Positions 24,940 to 32,416 of a stretch of 64,000 nt of DNA are shown here, one piece after another. A program made the translations under genes and the position numbers. Positions within the stretch are counted from its first letter, which is position 1; each line of letters begins with the position of its first letter. The notes below the pieces were generated by a model. The model was not told the DNA's origin, ran no database searches, and saw nothing but the letters and a program-made list of their open reading frames with translations. The stretch is taken from positions 24,659 through 88,658 of the forward strand of contig DATJOJ010000028.1 of the NCBI GenBank assembly GCA_035507035.1, given 5' to 3'. The stretch is from DATJOJ01 sp035507035. Its GTDB lineage: Bacteria > Acidobacteriota > Terriglobia > Terriglobales > Acidobacteriaceae.

Positions 24940-26904
24940 TCAGTGCAGTTCGAGTGAAACCAAGTCCCCGTCGGACTTTCCGCCAGCTTTGTAATTCACC
25001 GACACCGCGAGGTTTTTCCAGTCGCACGAAAACGCATCCGCCCCAATTAGCACCAGTGACTTGTAATCCTCCGCGCGCATCTTCATGGTTTTCCCACTCG
25101 ATGTGATTGTCAACAAGGCGACCGGCGATTGCGAACAATCTACCGCCAGCAGTTTACCTTTGAGATATTGGGTTTTGCGGCGATCAAACTGCGGTTCCTC
25201 CGGAGCCTCATCGGAGTTTTCAGCGCTTGTATCCTCCGCGGGTTGGGCTGCCGGTGGGCTGGCGGGTTTCTGTGCCGAAGCTACTTTCATAGGCGCTGGC
25301 GGAGGCGGCGTCGTTGGCTGAGTCGCAGCCTCGCGAGGCGCGATACCATATTTCCTCAGATAGGGCAGCTCCTGCAGCATCTTCTTGGCGGAGTTGGCAA
25401 GCTGCGAATCGGAGCTGGCAGAAAGAAATTGCAACAAGGCGGTTGCTGCCTCCCAATTTTTTCCCGTTATATACACTTGCGCCATCTCCAGCCGGTAAGC
25501 TTCGTTCCTCGGACTCAGCTTCGTCGCGGCCCGAATCGCGTCTGTCGCCGCGCGCAACCCTCCGCCTTCCAGGTCTGCCTTCGCCAGCATGTATTCGGCC
25601 TCGGCGAATTCCGGATACCAATCCAGCACGATATGTAAATCCTGAATCATATTGGCCACGCCCTGGATCGGATGCCCTGTTGTTTGTGCCTGCCGATCTT
25701 TCCCCGCCGCCAGGTAAAAGTGCGTCCAGATATCGTGGGGATCGAGTTTAATCCCGTCGTTCAATTCCTCGCTGGATTTTTCATAGTCCTTCTTCTCGAG
25801 GAAGTACCAACCCAGCGCTCGATGCGCAATTGCCGTCTCGGTTTTCTCGCCGTCGATCAGCGAATCTAACTGTAGCTTCGCCTGCTCGCGGCGTTCCGGC
25901 AACCGCAACGCCATCTCGGCTATCAGCGCTTGGGCCGCTGGGTCGGAAATATCATGGGCCGTCGCTCCCACCTGATCTGCTGCCAGCGGCGCAGGCAACG
26001 GCGGCGACTTCTTCGGATCGATCCATTTTCCCTCGGCCTGCGCCTGCAAATCGGGCAAGATCGATCCAAAATAATCCTTCACAGCCTGTCCCAGTTGCTC
26101 CGAACTCATCCCAAACGCCTTCCGAATCGCGTCCTCGACCGAAAGGTTCTCAGTTTCCACTAGCCCAAGATATGTTCCCGCGTCTGACAGCTTCTCCTTG
26201 TTCAGGAGGTAGTGCATGACAATCCACGACTGCGCATTGAACAATGTCCGTCGGCTTTCCGACTTTGCGGGGCGGGCGGCGAACAATTCGGGCAAAGATT
26301 GCCAAGTCGATGTGCTGAGGATCTGCAAGAATGACGCCGCCGATGGTACCGCGTTCCCCGACGAGATTTTCACCATCAGCGGATCGCCGCCAATTCGCAT
26401 CTGCGTATCAGTCAACTTCGCGCTGGCAAAATATTCGGCGAAGCCTTCATCGAACCACGGCTGTGCTGGCGGATAGTTGTAGTCGAGAAAGACCCGCGCC
26501 AAGTAGTACGATACCGCTTGCCAACTGTCCTCCTGCGCGAGATTTAGGACAAAATATTTGCGGCCATCACCGGGCAAATAAAATCCGGCTCCCAATCCCT
26601 CGCCGGCTCGTGTCGGCGTAACTTTTTCGTATTCATCCGCGGTTTTGAACGCGATGATCTCAATCGGTTCGGGCATATTCACCCGGGTTTTCATCAACAG
26701 CTCGCCGAACAAAACCCGCATCTGCTCAAATCGTGCTAGGACCACGTGCGCTTTTTCCTGATCTACGTCGGTGAGCATGGAAAAATGCGTGGAATCGATG
26801 CGGATCCAATGCGATTGGATATCTTTAATGGGTAGTGCAGGGGAGAACGCGCTGAGCAGACTAATCGCGAATAAACAAAGCGGGATTACGAAATAGCGAC
26901 GCAT
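24940..26904 (-). CDS. DUF1570-like / TPR secreted protein with degenerate peptidase motif
   Basis: A 654-residue exported protein. The signal peptide is at 1-25. A peptidase-MA-like (DUF1570) domain spans about 30-270, where WIRIDSTHFSMLTD starts the usual 'F-x-v-x-t-D' strand and PWFDEGFAEYFAS is the second half of the gluzincin motif. The HExxH helix expected about 15 residues earlier reads SYYLARVF, so zinc ligands are missing and the domain is probably not catalytic. TPR-like helices follow (about 330-530), then a Pro/Ala-rich linker with acidic residues and a C-terminal beta domain (about 580-654). Likely a scaffolding protein of the cell envelope; function unknown. Confidence 0.7.
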   Translation of the reverse strand: MRRYFVIPLCLFAISLLSAFSPALPIKDIQSHWIRIDSTHFSMLTDVDQEKAHVVLARFEQMRVLFGELLMKTRVNMPEPIEIIAFKTADEYEKVTPTRAGEGLGAGFYLPGDGRKYFVLNLAQEDSWQAVSYYLARVFLDYNYPPAQPWFDEGFAEYFASAKLTDTQMRIGGDPLMVKISSGNAVPSAASFLQILSTSTWQSLPELFAARPAKSESRRTLFNAQSWIVMHYLLNKEKLSDAGTYLGLVETENLSVEDAIRKAFGMSSEQLGQAVKDYFGSILPDLQAQAEGKWIDPKKSPPLPAPLAADQVGATAHDISDPAAQALIAEMALRLPERREQAKLQLDSLIDGEKTETAIAHRALGWYFLEKKDYEKSSEELNDGIKLDPHDIWTHFYLAAGKDRQAQTTGHPIQGVANMIQDLHIVLDWYPEFAEAEYMLAKADLEGGGLRAATDAIRAATKLSPRNEAYRLEMAQVYITGKNWEAATALLQFLSASSDSQLANSAKKMLQELPYLRKYGIAPREAATQPTTPPPPAPMKVASAQKPASPPAAQPAEDTSAENSDEAPEEPQFDRRKTQYLKGKLLAVDCSQSPVALLTITSSGKTMKMRAEDYKSLVLIGADAFSCDWKNLAVSVNYKAGGKSDGDLVSLELH

Positions 26905-26939
26905 GACGCGATGTAAGCGGAACTAAGCTCATGCTAGCA

Positions 26940-27050
26940 CGCGGTTGGTCGGTAGGGCGGGCGCCTCGCACCGACGGTTGGATTTTGGGTGGCGCAGCGC
27001 TTCAACGCCGCGATTAGAGCCGCGCTTTAGCGCCCGAGGTACGTTCCCAA
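26940..27050. repeat. Intergenic dispersed repeat
   Basis: The stretch carries GGTGGCGCAGCGCTTCAACG and GCGCTTTAGCGCCCGAGGT, the latter nearly identical to a copy near 20040. No gene is seen between the DUF1570 gene start and queG. Confidence 0.5.
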
Positions 27051-27073
27051 GAAACGCCTCCTCATCTTTTTCT

Positions 27074-28207
27074 TCAGCGCTTCGGCCCGGAGGAATCCGT
27101 CATAGAATCACCCAACAGCTTTTCCCTCGCCCACCTCGCACTCTCCGCCACATCCTTATCCTCATCCGCGGCCAATTTCTCCAAAGTTCTCCCAAACCGC
27201 CGCTCGCCGCTATTTCCCATGGCGATCGCCGCATTTCGACGCAGTCCCGTTCGCTTCGTCCTCCGCATTGGCGATCCGCGAAATTGTTCCCGAAACTCTT
27301 CCGCGCTCATCTCCGCTAACCATTCCAGGGCGGGATTGACCAATCCCTCGCGCGGCTGAAATTCCGTGGCTCCCGTCCGCGGCGCCTTGCGGTTCCACGG
27401 ACACACATCCTGGCAAATATCGCAGCCAAACACATGCCGCCCAATCCCCGCGCGCAACTCCTCTGGAATTGTGCCCCGCTTCTCAATCGTCAGATACGCA
27501 ATGCACCGATTCGAATCCATCTGATAGGGCGCAATCAACGCATCTGTCGGGCAGGCGTCGATACATCGCGTGCAGGTACCGCACCGGTCCGGTGCCGGCA
27601 CATCCGCCTGCAACTCCAGCGAGGTCAAAATCACTCCTAGAAACAGCCACGAACCAACTTTTTGATTGATGATGCAGGTGTTCTTTCCAATCCATCCAAC
27701 TCCCGCGTACTTCGCGTACACTCGCTCGACCACCGGCCCGGTATCGACATAACATCGCGTCCGAATCCCATCTTGGGTGCCCCACTCCTTCGCGCTCCTT
27801 GCGAAGGGGTGGGAACAAACTTCTTTCAATTTCTGATCCACCACGGTTAGCCGTCTCATCACCGCATCGTGATAATCTTCCTCGCTCCACGCGTAGCGCG
27901 AAATCCACCCCTTATCCGCATCCTCGACTTGGGTCGAATACGGTTGATCAGCGTTGTAGTTAGCCGCGCAAACAATCACGCTTCGCGCCCATGGCGCGAC
28001 ACTTTGCAACGAAGCACGCTTCAGCGCGCCTGCCTCGTCGCGCGTTTCCAGGTATTTCATTTCTCCTGCATGTCCAGCTGCGATCCACTCGTGGAAATGC
28101 CGCAATTCAGCGAACTCCCGAACCGGCGCGATGCCCGCGAGTTCGAAGCCGGCCTCGCGCGCCGACTGCTTTACAACCTCCGTAATTTCGCTGGCTCCTA
28201 GACCCAC
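27074..28207 (-). CDS. queG: Epoxyqueuosine reductase QueG
   Basis: QueG makes the last step of queuosine synthesis, reducing epoxyqueuosine in tRNA with a cobalamin and two [4Fe-4S] clusters. The 377-residue protein has YVDTGPVVERVYAKYAGVGWIGKNT, CGTCTRCIDACPTDAL (cluster 1), NRCIAYLTIEKRG and GCDICQDVCPWN (cluster 2), then a C-terminal HEAT-like tail. Oddity: residues about 120-135 read SHPFARSAKEWGTQ, encoded exactly by a palindromic repeat (27776-27816) found elsewhere between genes. In other QueG proteins the chain passes from the helix to Y/F-VDT without it. The insertion keeps the frame. Confidence 0.93.
   Translation of the reverse strand: MGLGASEITEVVKQSAREAGFELAGIAPVREFAELRHFHEWIAAGHAGEMKYLETRDEAGALKRASLQSVAPWARSVIVCAANYNADQPYSTQVEDADKGWISRYAWSEEDYHDAVMRRLTVVDQKLKEVCSHPFARSAKEWGTQDGIRTRCYVDTGPVVERVYAKYAGVGWIGKNTCIINQKVGSWLFLGVILTSLELQADVPAPDRCGTCTRCIDACPTDALIAPYQMDSNRCIAYLTIEKRGTIPEELRAGIGRHVFGCDICQDVCPWNRKAPRTGATEFQPREGLVNPALEWLAEMSAEEFREQFRGSPMRRTKRTGLRRNAAIAMGNSGERRFGRTLEKLAADEDKDVAESARWAREKLLGDSMTDSSGPKR
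27776..27816. repeat. Palindromic repeat inserted in-frame within queG
   Basis: GGTGCCCCACTCCTTCGC, a seven-base loop GCTCCTT, then GCGAAGGGGTGGG form a 13-bp stem with one G-U-type mismatch. The same design (GTGCCC start, 7-base loop) recurs near 41360 and in the GGTGCCCCA(T/C)TCAAG hairpins at 34463, 36905, 38558, 38858 and 40751-41046. Confidence 0.75.
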
Positions 28208-28371
28208 ACATCTAGGATGGCAAGGAGAGAAAAGCGGGTCAAGCCGGAATCATGTGGGGACAGCCGCCCTCGGCTGTCCGGCCGAGCGCAGCTCGGCAGA
28301 GCGAGGAACCTGCAGTTAAATGACAGCCGCAAAACAAGAATATGCGACAGTCAGGCCCAATCGTCGGTGTC

Positions 28372-28611
28372 TTATTCCTTCGGGCTTCTACCGAACACCA
28401 GTTCTTGCGGATTCCAACTGTGCACTTTTTTATCGAAGCTGCGCGGTTCGGTCTCGTCGCACGCCGCTGATTCATGGCCTTCCTGCTGCGCGAGGCATTT
28501 TTCGATTTTTTCCCGCAGGTTACTGTCGTTTAGCAAGCCGAGCAGTTCCGCCCGGTGCATAGCATCAAGCCCTTGCAGTAAAGGGCACTTCAGCAGGTCT
28601 TCATCTTTCAT
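28372..28611 (-). CDS. Small protein downstream of gltA, unknown
   Basis: A 79-residue protein starting at ATG 28611, eight bases after GGGAGA. It begins KDEDLLKCPLLQGLD, an amphipathic helical stretch with two cysteines (C9 and a later KCLAQQ) and a third near AACDE. The start resembles the first helix of cyclic-nucleotide-binding proteins, but the rest of that domain is absent. It lies 72 bp after the GltA-like gene on the same strand. It could be an accessory of that flavoenzyme, but there is no family match I can name. Confidence 0.55.
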   Translation of the reverse strand: MKDEDLLKCPLLQGLDAMHRAELLGLLNDSNLREKIEKCLAQQEGHESAACDETEPRSFDKKVHSWNPQELVFGRSPKE

Positions 28612-28683
28612 AAATTCTCCCGCGGGCTGCACCCGCCGCCAATGGTTGAAGTTTCGAGGACGAGCGCTCGTCCTCACCTCCGC

Positions 28684-30132
28684 TTACCACGATCCTGTAC
28701 TCAGATACTCGTCAATCGACTTCGCCGCTCGCCGGCCCGCGCCCATCGCCAGAATCACCGTCGCGCTCCCGGTCACGATATCGCCGCCGGCGAATACGCC
28801 GCGGCGGGAAGTCCGCTGCGTGGTCTCGTCCGCTTCAATATAGTTGCGCTTGTTCGTTTTCAGTCCCGGCGTGGTGCTCTGGATCAGCGGATTCGCGCTT
28901 GTTCCGATCGCAATAACGGCAACTGCCAGAGGCAGATCAAACTCCGAATCGTCAACCGGCACCGGTCGCCTCCGTCCCGAGGCATCCGGTTCGCCCAGTT
29001 CCATGCGCTGGCAGCGCGCCGCCGTCAGCCAGCCTTTTTCGTCCGCCAGAAACTCAATCGGCGCGGTCAGCATGTGAAACTCGATGCCTTCCTCTTTTGC
29101 GTGCTTCACTTCTTCTTTGCGTGCCGGCATCTCCGCTTCGCTCCGCCGATACAGCACATACGCCTTGCGCGCACCCAAGCGCAGCGCCGAGCGAATCGCG
29201 TCCAACGCTGTATTCCCGCCCCCGATCACCGCAACATCCTTCCCGCGAAAATCCACCATCGGTTCGTCATATTTCGGGAATTCATACGCATGCATCAAAT
29301 TAATTCTCGTCAGAAATTCATTCGCCGAATAAATCCCATTCAGATGTTCTCCGCGAATGCCCATGAATTGCGGTGATCCCGCGCCGGTCCCAACGAACAC
29401 CGCGTCGAATCCTTCTTCTTCCATCAGTTCATTGATCGTGATCGTCTTTCCCACGACGACATTCGTCTCGAATCGCACCCCCATCGCGCGCATGTAATCG
29501 ATTTGCTGGCGAATGATCTGCTTCGGCAGCCGGAATTCCGGAATGCCATACACCAGCACGCCGCCCAGTTCGTGCAGCGCTTCGAACACATGCACTTCGT
29601 GCCCTTTCTGCACCAGATCCCCCGCCGCCGTCAGCCCCGAAGGCCCGCTGCCCACAATCGCCACTTTTTTCCCCGTCGGCGGCGCTTTGTGAATATTCTT
29701 TACATCGAAGTGCCGCTGTTCGTAGTCAGCAACAAATCTTTCCAGATATCCGATTCCCAGCGGCAGCACTTTCTTGCTCATCAGGCAACTGCCTTCGCAG
29801 TGATCTTCCTGCGGGCACACGCGTCCCGTGATCGCCGGCAGGACATTATCTTCGCGAATCTTCGCCGCCGCACCCAAGTAATCTCCTGCCACGACCAGCC
29901 GCACAAAATCCTTCACCTTCACTCCCACCGGACAATGATCCACGCACGACGGCTTGGCGCATTCCAGGCAGCGCTGTGCTTCGTGGCGCGCCAGTTCCTC
30001 CGAATATCCCAAATTTACTTCCTTGAAATTTGCGGCCCGCAGCAACGGTGCCTGTTCCGGCATGTGCTGCCGGGGAACCTTCATGCGTTCTTTAATCGGA
30101 ACTGGGTTCAATGACTTCGCGGGCGTACTCAC
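28684..30132 (-). CDS. gltA: NADPH-dependent glutamate synthase-like flavoprotein (GltA/NfnB type)
   Basis: A 482-residue protein. The N-terminal Fe-S region carries RCLECAKPSCVDHCPVGV and later CPQEDHCEGSC, giving two [4Fe-4S] clusters. The FAD site reads KVAIVGSGPSGLTAAGDL and the NADPH site VAVIGGGNTALDAIRSA; the end has GVFAGGDIVTGSATVI. It starts at GTG 30132, overlapping the upstream subunit stop by four bases (GTGA). The pair matches NfnAB, SudBA or a glutamate synthase small-subunit system. No large GltB subunit is here, so the electron-bifurcating transhydrogenase (NfnAB) reading is attractive. Confidence 0.9.
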   Translation of the reverse strand: MSTPAKSLNPVPIKERMKVPRQHMPEQAPLLRAANFKEVNLGYSEELARHEAQRCLECAKPSCVDHCPVGVKVKDFVRLVVAGDYLGAAAKIREDNVLPAITGRVCPQEDHCEGSCLMSKKVLPLGIGYLERFVADYEQRHFDVKNIHKAPPTGKKVAIVGSGPSGLTAAGDLVQKGHEVHVFEALHELGGVLVYGIPEFRLPKQIIRQQIDYMRAMGVRFETNVVVGKTITINELMEEEGFDAVFVGTGAGSPQFMGIRGEHLNGIYSANEFLTRINLMHAYEFPKYDEPMVDFRGKDVAVIGGGNTALDAIRSALRLGARKAYVLYRRSEAEMPARKEEVKHAKEEGIEFHMLTAPIEFLADEKGWLTAARCQRMELGEPDASGRRRPVPVDDSEFDLPLAVAVIAIGTSANPLIQSTTPGLKTNKRNYIEADETTQRTSRRGVFAGGDIVTGSATVILAMGAGRRAAKSIDEYLSTGSW

Positions 30133-31019
30133 CGTGCACCTCCTTGCAGGGTGCACTCCCTTTGTTCCCGATGCACTTTCTCGAGCAGGGAAGCGCCTTC
30201 GCGCTGAAAATCTGTCATCGATTTCTGCTCCAGCGTCCGGTACATCGCATTCCGCTGCACCAGCACCGCGAAATCGATCCGGTGCGCATCGAATTCCGGC
30301 CCATCGACGCAGGCGAATTCGCTCTTCCCATCGACGAGCACTCGGCAACCGCCGCACATTCCGGTTCCGTCAATCATGATCGGATTCAGGCTGACAATCG
30401 TCCGGATCTTTTCCTTGCGCGTCATCTCCGCGACCGCACGCATCATCGGTATCGGCCCCACTGCCAGCACCAGATCGATGCGCGTGCCGTTCTCGATCAA
30501 TTGCCGCAGCTTGTCCGTCACGAATCCTTTGTCGGCGTAGCTCCCATCATCAGTGGTGAGCATTAGCGCGTCGCTCACATCGCGCATGTCTTTCTCGAGA
30601 ATCACCAGCTCTTTCGTGCGAGCGCCCACGATCGAAATCACCCGATTGCCGGCGCGTTTCAGCGCCAGCGCTGTGGGATACGCCATCGCGGTCCCCACCC
30701 CGCCGCCCATTACCACCACCGTGCCAAACTTCTCGATCTCCGACGGCTTGCCCAACGGCCCAACCACATCGAGCAGGCCATCGCCGGCTTCAAGGAGGTT
30801 CAGCAAGTTGGTGGTTTTGCCAATCGACTGCACCACCAGATTGATCGTGCCGCGCTTGCGGTCCGAACGCTCGATGGTCAGCGGAATACGCTCGCCTTCT
30901 TGATAAATCCTGACGATTACAAATTGTCCTGGCTGGTGTTTGCGTGCAATGCGAGGCGCCTCGATGACGAACCGTTTGATCCCCGGCGCCAGAAATTCAG
31001 CGTATTGGATTGTGAACAT
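30129..31019 (-). CDS. Sulfide/dihydroorotate dehydrogenase-like FAD/NAD-binding subunit (NfnA type)
   Basis: A 296-residue ferredoxin-reductase-like protein. It shows PGQFVIVRIYQEGERIPLTI (FAD; R-x-P-x-S/T replaced by RIPLTI), VVMGGGVGTAMAYP (about 100; NAD site) and GTGMCGGCRV with a later FACVDGPEF, forming the [2Fe-2S] site of this family. It is the partner of GltA/NfnB and translationally coupled to it. Substrate choice between NADH/ferredoxin (Nfn), polysulfide or glutamate synthase cannot be fixed by sequence alone. Confidence 0.9.
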   Translation of the reverse strand: MFTIQYAEFLAPGIKRFVIEAPRIARKHQPGQFVIVRIYQEGERIPLTIERSDRKRGTINLVVQSIGKTTNLLNLLEAGDGLLDVVGPLGKPSEIEKFGTVVVMGGGVGTAMAYPTALALKRAGNRVISIVGARTKELVILEKDMRDVSDALMLTTDDGSYADKGFVTDKLRQLIENGTRIDLVLAVGPIPMMRAVAEMTRKEKIRTIVSLNPIMIDGTGMCGGCRVLVDGKSEFACVDGPEFDAHRIDFAVLVQRNAMYRTLEQKSMTDFQREGASLLEKVHREQRECTLQGGAR

Positions 31020-31154
31020 TCATTCCCCGAGTGATTACATCCCATTCTCCGGGGATCGGTGGGCAAGCGGCTGTGATGCATGTCACCGAGCGGGGAAGTC
31101 TGCGTCACGAAAAAAGGGCAGACATCGCTGCCTGCCCTCGTGTCGCAGCTCCCC

Positions 31155-32143
31155 TCAGTAAGCAGCGGTGTGATAATAAAGCAGTCCCGATCCGGTCGCT
31201 GCCTGGTGTACCTCGAGGATCGTCGGCCCCGCAACCGCGATGCGTGGTGCTTCACCGCTGTCATATTGGAACACTGCCCCGAATTGGACGAAGCCATCCG
31301 ACTGGAGCGCGACAGTGTGATACCACAATGCACCCACTCCACTGTTCGCCTGATGCACTTCAACGGCAGTCGGGCCCGATGCCGATACGGAGGGCGCGAG
31401 GCCGGTGTCGTATTGGAATGGAGTACCACCCCACACCACCGAACCATTCGCCTGGATTTCGGCGTCGTGGTACCAGAGCGGTCCTTCATTCGTACCTGCC
31501 TGGTGTACTTCGATGACCGTCGATCCGGCTATAGCTATCGACGGTGCGGCCCCGGTGTCATACTGGAATGAACTGCCATTCCAACCGACGGCGCCGTCGA
31601 GCTCGAGCTCTGCGGTGCGATACCACAGCGGACCAACTCCACTGCCCGCTTGGTGCACTTCGATGACGGTCTGTCCATTGATTGCCACTGAAGGTGCCAA
31701 GCCAGTATCATACTGTGCACTGGGTGCCCAAGTGATCTGTCCGGCGACGACGGAGCTAATTGACCCTGCGTGATACCACAGTGGTCCCGGACTCGTGCTC
31801 GCCTGATGAACCTCAATAATGCTGTTGCCGCTGATCGCGATCGATGGGGCATATCCTGTGTCATAAGGAACGTCGGTCTTCGCCCAGGTGACAGCACCGT
31901 TTTCCTGAATCTTGCCGGTGTCATACAAGAGCGCACCCGACTCTCCCTCATGCACTTCTACGATGAACGAGCCGGAAACCGCCACTGAGGGCGCCTGACC
32001 GCTGTCGTACTGAAACGCAATCCCCCCCAGACCACGGGCGGTACTCCTTGGGCCCAGGCGGCGGAGGCCGTGAAACCGATAACGACTACGGCCAAGGTCA
32101 TCGCCAATAGAACGGTCTTATCCATTTTCCAAACTGCCTTCAT
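31155..32143 (-). pseudogene. Secreted repeat protein with frameshift at a run of seven G
   Basis: ATG 32143, after AAAGGAGAATGAA, begins a signal peptide (MDKTVLLAMTLAVVVIGF, cut after AAWA). The frame then runs through PPVVWGG and is lost. A different frame continues from IAFQYDSGQAPSVAVSG for about 285 residues of repeats (WGG-x-x-FQYDTG-x-APS-x-x-x-SG-x-x-x-x-EVHQ-x-x-x-x-x-GPLWYH, six to seven copies). The break lies at a run of seven G (minus strand, 32022-32028). One more G, or two fewer, restores a frame that fits the repeat pattern. So this is a real secreted repeat protein, broken by a natural or sequencing length change, or switched by slippage. No anchor is visible. Confidence 0.7.
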
Positions 32144-32416
32144 TTCATTCTCCTTTAAAGTTGTTTCTTGATGTTGTTCCAACTGCTCCTGATTGGGTGA
32201 AAGCGCGCCTGAACGCAAATCGGAACGCATCCTCCCCACGTCGTCCTTACTTTCGAAAATGCGAGAATCCACCAGAACCCGGTTGGGCGCGGTGCTACAA
32301 TGAGCCTCCAACTTCTGCTTCCCGCTTCGCTCAGGCGGGAGAAAGCTAGCCGAGATGATCTGGCCAAGTCCTAAAAGAGGCGCTCAAACTTTCTCAAAGC
32401 TTCTCAAAGTCGAGCC
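32144..32416. other. Divergent interval before the winged-helix regulator
   Basis: The 273-base space separates the broken repeat gene (minus) from the regulator (plus). It contains three 10-bp direct repeats next to the regulator's ATG (separate feature) and the leader of the minus gene. No additional gene is supported. Confidence 0.4.
32381..32410 (+). promoter_or_regulatory. Three 10-bp direct repeats at the regulator start
   Basis: CTCAAA recurs at 32383, 32393 and 32403, inside units GCTCAAACTT, TCTCAAAGCT and TCTCAAAGTC, exactly one 10-bp step apart. The last ends nine bases before the ATG of the winged-helix gene. OmpR/PhoB-type winged helices bind direct repeats with 10- or 11-bp spacing, so this is a candidate autoregulatory operator. 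Confidence 0.5.
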
